Positions 36,830 to 45,692 of a DNA stretch of 64,000 bases are shown here, piece after piece (within the stretch, counting starts at the first letter, position 1; every line of letters begins with the position of its first letter). The DNA is from Firm-04 sp964463355 (lineage in GTDB: Bacteria > Bacillota > Clostridia > Oscillospirales > Ruminococcaceae): positions 1 to 64,000 of the forward strand of contig CAYXBP010000010.1 of assembly GCA_964463355.1 (NCBI GenBank), written 5' to 3'. The notes under the pieces were generated by a model that was not told where the DNA came from, did no database searches, and saw only the letters and a list, made by a program, of their open reading frames with translations. The translations under genes were made by a program, and so were the position numbers.

Positions 36830-36984
36830 GTTCTATGGTTATCCTTCCCTTCAGGGATTGATGCCGCACGGACTGCGGATCGATACGCAGAGGGAACGGT
36901 AATGCCTTCACCGTTCCCCTTTCCGTGCTATATATGAAGAAGGCAAATACAGCCCGATCACATCGGGAGAAAGAAGGCAGGAAT

Positions 36985-37638
36985 ATGATTTTCGCATTCT
37001 ACAACAATAAGGGCGGCGTGGGGAAAACCACCACTGCGATCAATGCAGCGTATACCTTTGCAAAGCAAGGGCGCAGCGTTCTGGTCGCTGACTGTGACCG
37101 TCAACAGAACGCCGCACGCTTTCTTTGTGATTCTCTCCCTTCGGACGGAATGGAACTGAACAGTCGGTATGACCGCATCTCGGTTCTCTCCTGCATCGGA
37201 GAAAACGCCGAGTGGCAGACCAAGCTCAGAGGGGCAGCATTGCATTTTGATATCGTTCTGCTCGATATGCCGCCTGCATTGACAGAGCAAACGAACGAAC
37301 TGCTTGCGATCGCAGACAGCGTGATCGTACCGATCGAGCTTGGGAGCTTCGCAATTCAGGGCATCACGGCGGTGACCTCTGCCGTCAATCGCTGCAACAC
37401 GACTTTTCTTGGCTGCCTTGTCACGCGGTTTGACCGCAAGAACAGTGCAGATGTGGAAATGCTCGATGTGTTGCAGCATCAGCTCGGCAGCAAGTTGTTC
37501 GATACGGTCATTCCGCAAAGCAAGATCATTCGCAACAGCATCAGTTTTCGGATGACCGCAGCGGAATACATGGGCTGGCTTCAGCCTGCAAAGACATATG
37601 ATGCGCTGACAGCAGAAATGCTGCGCAAGGCAATGTAA
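36985..37638 (+). CDS. ParA-family ATPase
   Basis: This 217-residue deviant Walker ATPase starts MIFAFYNNKGGVGKTTTAIN (KGGVGKTT about 9-16), with Walker B-like FDIVLLDMPPA. It belongs to the ParA/MinD/Soj group and is short, without an N-terminal DNA-binding domain. In an ICE such proteins help maintain the excised circle. Start 36985 is chosen by the canonical N terminus; the frame extends to 36925. The matching parB lies three genes downstream but is broken. Confidence 0.92.
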   Translation: MIFAFYNNKGGVGKTTTAINAAYTFAKQGRSVLVADCDRQQNAARFLCDSLPSDGMELNSRYDRISVLSCIGENAEWQTKLRGAALHFDIVLLDMPPALTEQTNELLAIADSVIVPIELGSFAIQGITAVTSAVNRCNTTFLGCLVTRFDRKNSADVEMLDVLQHQLGSKLFDTVIPQSKIIRNSISFRMTAAEYMGWLQPAKTYDALTAEMLRKAM

Positions 37639-37652
37639 AGGAGGGCTTCACG

Positions 37653-38075
37653 ATGCAAAATCTGATCTTCTACAGTGATCGGCACAAAAAGGATTTTCTT
37701 CTTTTGCTCGGAAAAATGAGATCGACCGATCCGTACCACATGGCAGTCGCCTATCTTCTCGCCCTCGATACAGTTCTGAGGGATCATACCGAAGCCGTTT
37801 TTGATTTTCAAGAGGATGTAATCAGAATTGAGGGGTTGAGCGAGGGCTTTCAAACAGGCACAAGTGCTAAAACTACTCGGTTAGCGTTTAATCTCTGGAA
37901 TGGCTGTTACGACGACGGAGAGGAGTATACCGACAAGGAGGGCTATAAAGTGCCTTTACCTTCACAATATTTCACGCCTGAACAGATTTTCAGCTGTACA
38001 GAATATGCTCCGTACTACTGGCAGGCGATACAGCTTCGTTACCCTGAAATACAGTTTACTATGAGGAGGACATGA
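37653..38075 (+). CDS. DUF6075-like protein
   Basis: This 140-residue cytosolic protein with GGAGGG before ATG 37653 resembles the DUF6075 family of Clostridial mobile elements: an N-terminal IFYSDRHKKDFLLLLGKM followed by DPYHMAVAYLLALD and a later LAFNLWNG. The family has no known function. It sits 14 bases after parA in the same operon. The assignment is from memory of family appearance. Confidence 0.65.
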   Translation: MQNLIFYSDRHKKDFLLLLGKMRSTDPYHMAVAYLLALDTVLRDHTEAVFDFQEDVIRIEGLSEGFQTGTSAKTTRLAFNLWNGCYDDGEEYTDKEGYKVPLPSQYFTPEQIFSCTEYAPYYWQAIQLRYPEIQFTMRRT

Positions 38076-38078
38076 AAC

Positions 38079-38423
38079 ATGAAAATGATCGTTATTGAAG
38101 GTTTATCAAAATCAGAGCAAGCATATCTTCAGATCGCAGAGCGAAAATTTCTTCCCTTGCTGCAAAAGTGTATGGACGATCCTGACCCAAAGCTGACGAT
38201 CGAAAACGGACAGCTTTGCGTGAACGGCGTACCGATTGGAGATTGGACACTGATCTCCAATTACCGATTGGCAGATCAGGGCATTTCCTTCCAGTATGGC
38301 GAAAAGCGTACACGATATCTTTTCTTCGGATCGGAAACAGGGGAAAAGACAAGAATTGTACTGATCCATGAAGCGCACCGCGATCAGCTCGGCGTGCGCT
38401 GCATCTATCAGGAAAGAGCATGA
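38079..38423 (+). CDS. hypothetical ICE protein (114 aa)
   Basis: I do not recognise this protein. It is small and soluble with no signal or membrane segment, contains alternating helix and strand-like runs, and has GAGGAGG before the ATG. It follows the DUF6075-like gene by three bases and precedes parB, so it is part of the partition operon. Confidence 0.65.
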   Translation: MKMIVIEGLSKSEQAYLQIAERKFLPLLQKCMDDPDPKLTIENGQLCVNGVPIGDWTLISNYRLADQGISFQYGEKRTRYLFFGSETGEKTRIVLIHEAHRDQLGVRCIYQERA

Positions 38424-38438
38424 AGGGAGAGAAAGCAG

Positions 38439-39373
38439 ATGCCAAAGAGAAAATTCGATGCCGCATTGACCGCCGATATCAAGACGGTCAGCAGCGACAG
38501 CTTCCGTGACCATATCCGAATGCTCCCGATCAACAGCCTGAAAGCATCGGCAGAGAATTTCTATTCACTGTCAGAACTGGAATTGCTTGCAGAGGGCATC
38601 GTAGGTTTGCCGCCATACAGCTTTTGGCAGAGCAAGGACGGTACGGCTCGCAATTCGTCCCCTGCTATATCGCAGGGACGAAATCGGAAGCCGAAACCAT
38701 GCTCGATCTGATCATGCTGAATGCGACAACACGCAGGATGACCGATGCGGAATACATACAGCAGTATGAGTTTCTGGAAGAAACGCTGCACGAACTGGAA
38801 GCAGCAGGCACACCTGTTTCGGGCAGAATGCGTGACCGCATTGCAGCAGCGCTGAATGTTTCTGCGGCACAGGTCGGGAAAATCGAAAACATCCTGCACA
38901 ACGGAATCGACGAAATTCAACAGGCGGTCAAGGACGGCGAAATGTCGATCTCGACCGCTTCGGCAGTTTCTTCTCTTTCGACGGAAACGCAAAAGCAACT
39001 GGTCGATGAAAAGCCTGTTTCCGAGATTCGGAACAAGGATGCGCAAAGCCGAAAGAAGAAACAGGCTGCCGAACTGCCGCAGCCCGATCTGCCCGATGAT
39101 CCCGATGATGAAGATGACGAAATCGACGGACAGATCACATTCGTGCCGACTGACGAAACGGACGATCCAGAGGATGTGCCACAGGCGGCAGCACCGACAG
39201 AGAGCATCAGTTTCAATGATGCGCTCTCGGAGCTGACCGATATTGCAGGGCATCTTCGCAGCAGGCTGTTTTCCGCACTCTCACTCCAAGACCTGAATCG
39301 TGCGATCAATGATACGATCCGCGATCTGGATATCATGAAAGGAAAGATCAACCATGCCGAAACTGACACTTGA
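38439..39373 (+). pseudogene. ParB-like partition protein with internal deletion and frameshift
   Basis: Frame 1 from ATG 38439 begins like ParB and reads SLSELELLAE up to about 38594, then loses similarity and stops at 38711. A second frame reads GHRRFAAIQLLAEQGRYG from 38594 onward, which is the ParB box II (GxRRxxA) and its continuation to 39373. At the junction GAG/GGG share a base. Compared with intact ParB proteins, about 25-30 residues between the LAE helix and GHRR are missing. Helix-turn-helix part NVSAAQVGKIENIL is intact. The downstream part could be made only by reinitiation, such as TTG 38624. Confidence 0.75.
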
Positions 39374-39707
39374 AGAACGCATCACCAAAACGCAGGATGC
39401 GATCAAAAAGGAAGAAGCGATTATCGCGCAAAGCAGGGATAAGCTGAAATCTTTGCAGCAGGAACTGAAAGCCCTTTGCAAGCAGAGGGATCAGAGCTTC
39501 GCGGAGGAAATCATCAGCATCGTATCGGGCGGCGCTGCGCTGACGAACGACCAGCGCGGCGAATTGCTTGCAATGCTGCGCACACACAAGCTGCAAACTG
39601 CGGCGAAAACGGATGCAACCGAAAGCATGCCGATTTCATCCGATTCGCAGAATGCGGCAACTGAAACCATGATACCAAATTCCGAATTTGGGCAGTATCA
39701 TGGTTGA
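39354..39707 (+). CDS. coiled-coil protein (117 aa)
   Basis: An N-terminal coiled coil (about residues 5-55) is followed by EEIISIVSGGAALTNDQRGE and a polar tail. It starts inside the 3' end of the parB frame (20-base overlap) after AAAGGAAAG. Small coiled-coil proteins often precede MobC and the relaxase in such elements, but I do not know this one's function. Confidence 0.65.
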   Translation: MPKLTLEERITKTQDAIKKEEAIIAQSRDKLKSLQQELKALCKQRDQSFAEEIISIVSGGAALTNDQRGELLAMLRTHKLQTAAKTDATESMPISSDSQNAATETMIPNSEFGQYHG

Positions 39708-39750
39708 GTGCTTTTCTTCCGAAAAGCCAAACTGAGCGCAAGCGAATCTC

Positions 39751-39881
39751 AAAACGGTTTTCCCAAAACCGTTTTTCGGGATCTTAGGGGTTCGTCCCCT
39801 AACAAGCGATTCTGTACGGCTACTGCCGTACAGAATCTATGCTTGCCACTCCGTGAATTTGGCACACATTCGCGGAGTGGC
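39751..39881 (+). other. cluster of four inverted repeats, candidate oriT
   Basis: In the 205-base gap before mobC are four dyads: AAAACGGTTTT/AAAACCGTTTT (39751-39776), TTAGGGG/CCCCTAA (39784-39802), a 13-bp perfect pair GATTCTGTACGGC/GCCGTACAGAATC (39808-39837), and GCCACTCCGTG/CGCGGAGTGGC with one mismatch (39845-39881). None has a T tract, so they do not look like terminators. Position directly upstream of MobC and relaxase genes is where transfer origins lie. The nick site cannot be named. Confidence 0.6.
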
Positions 39882-39912
39882 ATACTCTCATTCAAGGAGG
39901 TTGATTTCAGAC

Positions 39913-40314
39913 ATGGGCAGCACTGAATATGCAAGGATTGAAATGCGACTGCCGCCGTCAGAAAAAGAAAAAATCGAAAAATCCGCAGCATCCCTCCGCA
40001 TGAGCCTGACCGACTATATCCGCGCCTGCTGCCTGCACAAGAAAGTCATGGACACCGCATGGATTCCCGATATCACCAAGCAGATCATTCGCATCGGGGT
40101 GAACATCAACCAGATCGCAACTGTTGCCAATCAGAACGGCAGCGTGACACAGGCGCAGCTCGATCTTACAAACCAAAATCTGATCTTGGTACAGAATCAG
40201 CTCAAACGCATTGTGGAGAGAATGGAGGAACCTACCGACAGCAGGCTGTACGAATGCCGAGAACTGCTGCGCAAAATCGCCGACAAGCTCGATGCAATGG
40301 AGATGAACGAATAA
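39913..40314 (+). CDS. mobC: MobC-family relaxosome accessory protein
   Basis: This 133-residue protein begins with a ribbon-helix-helix-like segment, ARIEMRLPPSEKEKIEKSA, then LTDYIRACCLH and INQIATVANQNG, the typical MobC helix. It binds oriT and assists relaxase nicking. ATG 39913 lies 12 bases after AAGGAGG; the frame extends to 39853 inside the inverted-repeat region. Its stop overlaps the relaxase ATG by one base (TAATG), so translation is coupled. Confidence 0.87.
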   Translation: MGSTEYARIEMRLPPSEKEKIEKSAASLRMSLTDYIRACCLHKKVMDTAWIPDITKQIIRIGVNINQIATVANQNGSVTQAQLDLTNQNLILVQNQLKRIVERMEEPTDSRLYECRELLRKIADKLDAMEMNE

Positions 40315-42242
40315 TGGCTTATGTCGGACAGACCTCGATCAAGAATGTGGAGCATATGGAAAACGCGATCCAGTATGTTTCCAATCCGAAAAAGGCTCTG
40401 CACATCCAAAAGGAAGAATTGGAAGCTGCGCTCCGCACGATCACCACGACAGATACTCGGATCGGCGAAACAGCAACCTTTCTGAATTGCTCCGCGAATC
40501 GCACGGCATATGATTTTGAAATGCTGCGGAGAGCGCACGGTCAGGATAAAGGCGTGATCGCGCATCATTACTATCAATCGTTTTCGCCCGATGATCCGAT
40601 CACACCCGAAATGGCACACAAAATCGGCGTGGAATTTGCGAGCAAGGCATTTGCAGGATATCAGATCGTTGTCACAACACACACAGACCGAAATCATATC
40701 CATAATCACATCCTCGTCAATTCCTGCCATATCGAGACAGGCGCAAAATGGTTGAGCAATAAAACATCGCTCCGAATGCTCCGTGCGGAAAGTGACCGAC
40801 TTTGCAAACGATACGGACTAAGCGTGATCGACAGCGAGAGCCAAAGCCGCGCGATCGACAAAACGACTTATCAGCTCGCTATGCAGGGAAAGTCATGGAA
40901 GGTGCAGCTTTGCAGCGATCTGGATGAAGCTGTAAAATGCTGTCACAGCAAACAGGAGTTTGAAGCATTCATGCGCGAACACGGATATGAATGCCGATAC
41001 ACAGGCAATCATATCACGCTGAAGAAGGAAGGTGAGAAAAAGGGCATTCGCGTCAATACCCTCGCAAAGCAGTTTGGTGACAAATACACCAAGGACAATC
41101 TGGAAGCCGCCATGGGATATACCTATAATGAGGTTGAGCTGCGAGAAACGGCTGCGCCGCATCAGCGTACTAAAACAAAATCCAAATCTAATTGGGAAAG
41201 GCTGACAGAGCGCACCTTTGCACAGCAGATGAATGAACCACTGCCGCCGCGCAGACCGCAGGGGTGGTATCAATCCTATGTACCGCCGATCAATCGGCAG
41301 CTACATCGGTTTCCGATCAATCGGATCGGACGGAAACGATCTGTGCTTTCTGCGCTGATCGAGATTCTCCTTCTTTTTGACAGAACCAATCGCCGCAGGC
41401 GGCAGCAAAATCATCAGGCATACCAATTTCGCCTAGAGCCGCCGAAGCCGACACCGCCAACAACACATATCAACTATGGCACGCTACCTTATCGGGAATT
41501 GACCGCCATGTCAGGTGAGAATTATTCCGTCACAGTCAATGCAGCGCATCTGCTCAAACTTGCAAATCGACCGCTGCTCTATGCAGCATGCATTGATACG
41601 ATCAGAGAGACGGTAACGATCACCGTCAAGATGTGCGATAAGGAATATCTGGCAAAGCTGCTTGGCATGACAGAAATCCAAGCGAAGCTCGATGAACAGA
41701 ATCGGCGCACGCAAAACCGAAGGATGTTCCAAGCAATAAAGCAAAAGGCTGCCGAAACAGGACAGGAAATTCGATACCGAAAGGTCACGCCCGAACAGCT
41801 TGCCAAATTGCAGGAGGAATGCCAAGAGATATCTTATATCGAAAAGGAATCCGTCATCACAATTTCTTTTCTTCAGGAGGACGAAGAACGCATCCGATCG
41901 CTTCTTGCCCCCCAAAAAGAGAAAAAGCCCGAAACCGAAACGCACAGAAACAATCGCATCTATGCAGAACTGAAAAAGGAAGCAGCAATGAACGGCAGCA
42001 AGCTGCGCTATAAAGCAAATCTGTCAATGGAGCAGATTCGTGCGTTGCAAGCCGCAGGGATAACGCTTGCATATTTCCCGAATCCGAAAACGCCCGATCT
42101 GTTCAAGATCGCTTATAGCGAAGCTGCCGCGCAGGAAATCCAAAATGTTCTATATGCCGACGCGGATCATAACGGCATTTCCGATCGTATCGAAACCAAG
42201 GGCGATCAGCCCGAAACCGAAAATTCAAAGTGGAGGTCTTAA
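40314..42242 (+). CDS. MobP-type relaxase
   Basis: The N-terminal relaxase domain has the three-histidine motif HTDRNHIHNHILVNS (about 121-135) used to nick oriT and stay bound to the 5' end. The catalytic Tyr is probably in IQYVSNPKKA near the N terminus. Length is 642. The C-terminal half holds repeated 50-60-residue modules with patterns like VTPEQLAKL and SMEQIRALQ, and ends with a calcium-loop-like DADHNGISDRIE. The frame reads back to 40059, but that part is mobC in another frame; TAATG sets the start. Confidence 0.92.
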   Translation: MAYVGQTSIKNVEHMENAIQYVSNPKKALHIQKEELEAALRTITTTDTRIGETATFLNCSANRTAYDFEMLRRAHGQDKGVIAHHYYQSFSPDDPITPEMAHKIGVEFASKAFAGYQIVVTTHTDRNHIHNHILVNSCHIETGAKWLSNKTSLRMLRAESDRLCKRYGLSVIDSESQSRAIDKTTYQLAMQGKSWKVQLCSDLDEAVKCCHSKQEFEAFMREHGYECRYTGNHITLKKEGEKKGIRVNTLAKQFGDKYTKDNLEAAMGYTYNEVELRETAAPHQRTKTKSKSNWERLTERTFAQQMNEPLPPRRPQGWYQSYVPPINRQLHRFPINRIGRKRSVLSALIEILLLFDRTNRRRRQQNHQAYQFRLEPPKPTPPTTHINYGTLPYRELTAMSGENYSVTVNAAHLLKLANRPLLYAACIDTIRETVTITVKMCDKEYLAKLLGMTEIQAKLDEQNRRTQNRRMFQAIKQKAAETGQEIRYRKVTPEQLAKLQEECQEISYIEKESVITISFLQEDEERIRSLLAPQKEKKPETETHRNNRIYAELKKEAAMNGSKLRYKANLSMEQIRALQAAGITLAYFPNPKTPDLFKIAYSEAAAQEIQNVLYADADHNGISDRIETKGDQPETENSKWRS

Positions 42243-42243
42243 C

Positions 42244-42510
42244 ATGACACAGCAGGAAATCAACGGGCTTTACCGTGATACCGATATGGACGGTCTGCCC
42301 GATCGGATCGACAGCGCACCGACCATACCGCAATACCATTTCCAAAAGGTAACGCCCGATCAGCTCGACTACCTCAGAGATTTTGCGCAATTTCGTTTTG
42401 CGATCCAGAACCATATCGTGAGAGTGGATGCGGAGGATAAGGATGCACTGAAAAGAGCATTGGAAGCACAGGAGCTTCTTGCAGCACAGTATGCAGAATG
42501 TGCGCCTTGA
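42244..42510 (+). CDS. small protein with calcium-loop motif and relaxase-type module (88 aa)
   Basis: The product opens with DTDMDGLPDRID, a thrombospondin type 3-like DxDxDG loop almost copied from the relaxase C terminus (DADHNGISDRIE). It then has one module like the relaxase repeats (KVTPDQLDYLRDFA). It starts two bases after the relaxase stop. It may be a relaxosome accessory protein or a split-off relaxase tail. No known family was recognised. Confidence 0.7.
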   Translation: MTQQEINGLYRDTDMDGLPDRIDSAPTIPQYHFQKVTPDQLDYLRDFAQFRFAIQNHIVRVDAEDKDALKRALEAQELLAAQYAECAP

Positions 42511-42535
42511 CAAGTGCAGTTATGTATGTTATAAT
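42507..42535 (+). promoter_or_regulatory. sigma-A promoter for the lipoprotein gene
   Basis: TTGACA (42507-42512), 17 bases, TATAAT (42530-42535). The -35 overlaps the stop codon of the 88-residue gene, so the lipoprotein is a separate unit. Confidence 0.85.
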
Positions 42536-42569
42536 GATGATAAATTTTTCTTTTCCAGGAGGAAGCACC

Positions 42570-43490
42570 ATGTATCATCATAGAATGAAATCAGCATTGT
42601 TGACAGCGATCACAATCACAAGTATCGTTCCACTGACCGCCTGCGGAAGAACACCGCTTGATCCGTTTGAAAAGCTCAATGTGGAATTTCAGGGGGTCAG
42701 CGGTTATAGCGGAGAAGCAAATGTTGACAGTCGGCAATGCGAAAGCTATCTTGTGTACTTTTGCTCGAAATATGATATGTTAAGCAATGGCGACACCATT
42801 ACAATAACAGTATCTAGTGGCGATGAATTATTGAAAAAGAACGGTGTCAAGCTGACCGCAACAGAAAAAGAATATGTAGTCGAAGGTCTTTCTGAATTTC
42901 CGTCGGAGCTGACAGATGCAGAAGCTGATCAACTTACGGAGGACTTGCGGAATTTGTCGGCATCGTATGCACCAAACACCTTACCGAGCGTTGGTGACGA
43001 AATCAAACTGACCAACATAAAGGATGACGAGCTGCATGACGAAATGAAATATGGTAGCTGGGTCTGTGAGAGTGTTTCGGAGAAGATCGCTGACTACCGC
43101 AGCTACGATATTTGGGATTACCGCGACACATATGGTTTCGATGACAGCTCTAAAAAGATCAATATGTTCACGGTCATTTGGCGCATAGATATCACAGTGA
43201 AATGCGAGGAAATCAGCGACTCTAGCCGTTCTCGTGCTGAAATGTACGGCGAAGCACTCCCAAGTATCGGAGATACGCTGACATATCCGCTCTACATCTC
43301 CCACTACATCAGCGGCATTGTCCGTAACGGCAGCGAACTGGAAGATGAACTGTCCTTTGGCTATAGTACATGGAAGGAAACAGGGCAGCATTGCTATAAT
43401 TCCTACTCTAAAGAAGATTTGCTGCAAGCTGTTCAGGCAGATTTCGTTGAATTTTCAGACAGCGAGCTGCTGTCATCAATCGAATATTAA
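42570..43490 (+). CDS. ICE-encoded lipoprotein of unknown function
   Basis: This 306-residue protein has a lipoprotein signal with lipobox LTAC and no recognised domain. It contains two similar-looking segments beginning LPSVGDEIKLTN and LPSIGDTLTYPLY, possibly a duplicated beta domain. AGGAGG precedes ATG 42570. With its own promoter and terminator between the relaxase and VirD4 genes, it could be a surface-exclusion or mating-surface protein; that is inference. Confidence 0.8.
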   Translation: MYHHRMKSALLTAITITSIVPLTACGRTPLDPFEKLNVEFQGVSGYSGEANVDSRQCESYLVYFCSKYDMLSNGDTITITVSSGDELLKKNGVKLTATEKEYVVEGLSEFPSELTDAEADQLTEDLRNLSASYAPNTLPSVGDEIKLTNIKDDELHDEMKYGSWVCESVSEKIADYRSYDIWDYRDTYGFDDSSKKINMFTVIWRIDITVKCEEISDSSRSRAEMYGEALPSIGDTLTYPLYISHYISGIVRNGSELEDELSFGYSTWKETGQHCYNSYSKEDLLQAVQADFVEFSDSELLSSIEY

Positions 43491-43493
43491 CAC

Positions 43494-43528
43494 AAAGCCG
43501 TTTGCATCCGATGCAAGCGGCTTTTTTT
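43494..43528 (+). terminator. intrinsic terminator after the lipoprotein gene
   Basis: AAAGCCG and GATGCAAGCGGCTTT form a stem (43494-43522) with one bulged mismatch, followed by a run of seven T. Confidence 0.9.
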
Positions 43529-43553
43529 GTACCAAAAAGGAGGTGGTGCGACC

Positions 43554-45677
43554 GTGAGCAAGAATAAGATGCGCCGAGAGCGAAGCAAACTGCCATATAT
43601 TTATATGGGTGTCATCGGTTTTCTTCTTTTGTTGGGCTTCTGCATCTACATCACTTATCTTGCCCTTGACTACATGAACTATAACCATATCAGTACACTC
43701 GGAATGTCTGACTATCTTGCAATCGCCAATCTGATTGCCGCGCCGATCGGATCGCTCCCGATCACTGGATCACTCATTGCAGAGCTGTTCAAGCTACAAG
43801 TCACGAAGCTGTGGGGTGTGTACGCCGCAGCCGTCGCTATGGTCTTTCTGGTTGCTACATCCAATAATAAGGATGATTTTCGCGGCATGGAGCAGGGATC
43901 AGCGCATTGGGCAGAAAAATATGACGAAAAGCTGTTCCGCGATGCGACAGGGATTCCAATGGGCAAGAATTTCTATGCGACCATTACAAATCCAAAGGGA
44001 AAATACTATTCGCCGCACAATCTGAATGAAACGGTCATCGGCGGATCGGGCGCAGGCAAATCGTTTCGCAAGATCATTCCCGACATTCAGCAGATGATCG
44101 GCTCGTATGTGGTAACTGATCCTAAAGGTGAACTGTACCGCAACACGGCAAAATTCCTGACAGAAGCAGGCTATAAAATTCGTGTTCTCAATCTGGATAA
44201 TATCAATTACTCCAATGCCTACAATCCGTTTGCTTATATGGTCGATGAACAGGACTGCATCTCGGTCGCAAACTTATTTATGGCAAATTCCGCAGGCGAG
44301 GGCGAAAAGGCTGACTTTTGGGCATCTGCCGCAGAGGATCTTCTCGTTGCGATCATGGTTTATCTTTTCAAGACGGAAGATGAAACAAAATCTTTCGGTC
44401 GCGTGATCCGTCTGGTCAACAGCATTCGGTATAAAGGCGGCAAGATTGATCAACGGTGCGAGCTGGCACGCTGCTTCAATCGGCATCAGATTTCCTATCC
44501 CGATGATGTGGTGACGGTCAACTGGAATTCGCTGCAAGGCACGCCCGAAGAAACACTCGGTTCGATTGCAAAAACGCTCTCTACCAGACTGCGGCTTTGG
44601 GCAACAAATGATGTGGACGAGATCACCGATCAGGACGAAATGGACTTTGATCACATCGGAACAGAAAAAACGGCGGTATTTCTTATCATTCCTGCGGCAC
44701 GGCAAACCTATAAGACTGTCGCTAATATTTTCTACAGTCAGCTATTTGAGCGTTTAATGTATATCGCAAACCGCGATCACGCAGGTCGGCTGCCGCTGCT
44801 CGTATCTTGCGAACTGGATGAATTTGCCAACATCGGCAAAATTCCGAACTTTGGCGAAACCCTTGCTGTTGTTCGTTCGTATAATATCCGTATCTGTATC
44901 GTACTGCAAGGTCTTTCTCAACTCAAAGCGATCTACGAAAAAACATGGAACTCTATTATCGGCAACTGCTCGCTGTTCACTTTCCTCGGCACGAATGATA
45001 CCGATTCCAATGAATATGTATCAAAGCGACTTGGAAAAACAACCGTCCGTGTCGATGCAAGATCATACAATCGCGGTAATCAGGGTGGCGGCAGTGATTC
45101 AGAAAGTTATAACGGGCGTGAATTGTTGGCTGCCGATGAAATTCCAAAAGCAATTAGACCCAAAGGCAAGAACAAGAAATTCGGTGGTGCTTGCATTTTG
45201 TTTGTGGATGAACTGTACCCTTTCTTTATGAACAAGTTTGATACTAAGCATCACCCTCTTTATGAAAAAACGGGCAGCTCTTACCCCTCTGGCATTCCGA
45301 ACAATACCAATATCAAGGAAACCTATGCAACGATCAAGGCAGACCGCGAAAAGCGTTATCAGCTAAAAATGGCTGAAGCAAGAGAGCGCGATCAACGGTG
45401 GGAGATTGAGGATCAGCAGCGAGCTGAAGCGCAGGAACAGGCAGAGCAAGCCGATCTGAGTGCGGAGTTCAATGCGGCAGCGGCAGAAACAACTGAACCC
45501 AACAGCACAACTGATTTTTCTTCTTCTGACAGACAGGCTGACAGTGAACTGCAAGCTGAAATAGAAGCAGCAATGTCGGAAATTACCGATGAATTGCAGG
45601 CTGAGATTCAGGACATATCCGAGGACGAATTTGAAGCATCGCTGTCCGATGAAGATGATATCGTCGATGATTTTTGA
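43554..45677 (+). CDS. VirD4-like type IV coupling protein
   Basis: This protein links the relaxosome to the secretion channel and pumps DNA. Two N-terminal membrane helices are followed by Walker A GGSGAGKS (about 163-170), VVTDPKGELYR and Walker B-like SCELDEFANIGKIP. The C-terminal 90 residues are acidic, Gln/Glu/Ala-rich and probably disordered. Length 707. The frame begins at 43527, but AAGGAGG points to the GTG at 43554 (MSKNKMRRERS). Confidence 0.92.
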   Translation: MSKNKMRRERSKLPYIYMGVIGFLLLLGFCIYITYLALDYMNYNHISTLGMSDYLAIANLIAAPIGSLPITGSLIAELFKLQVTKLWGVYAAAVAMVFLVATSNNKDDFRGMEQGSAHWAEKYDEKLFRDATGIPMGKNFYATITNPKGKYYSPHNLNETVIGGSGAGKSFRKIIPDIQQMIGSYVVTDPKGELYRNTAKFLTEAGYKIRVLNLDNINYSNAYNPFAYMVDEQDCISVANLFMANSAGEGEKADFWASAAEDLLVAIMVYLFKTEDETKSFGRVIRLVNSIRYKGGKIDQRCELARCFNRHQISYPDDVVTVNWNSLQGTPEETLGSIAKTLSTRLRLWATNDVDEITDQDEMDFDHIGTEKTAVFLIIPAARQTYKTVANIFYSQLFERLMYIANRDHAGRLPLLVSCELDEFANIGKIPNFGETLAVVRSYNIRICIVLQGLSQLKAIYEKTWNSIIGNCSLFTFLGTNDTDSNEYVSKRLGKTTVRVDARSYNRGNQGGGSDSESYNGRELLAADEIPKAIRPKGKNKKFGGACILFVDELYPFFMNKFDTKHHPLYEKTGSSYPSGIPNNTNIKETYATIKADREKRYQLKMAEARERDQRWEIEDQQRAEAQEQAEQADLSAEFNAAAAETTEPNSTTDFSSSDRQADSELQAEIEAAMSEITDELQAEIQDISEDEFEASLSDEDDIVDDF

Positions 45678-45692
45678 AAGTGAGGAATTACT

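Noticed and set aside
40059..40313. N-terminal extension of the relaxase frame
   Set aside because: It is mobC read in another frame with no similarity to relaxases. The coupled ATG at 40314 gives the normal N terminus.
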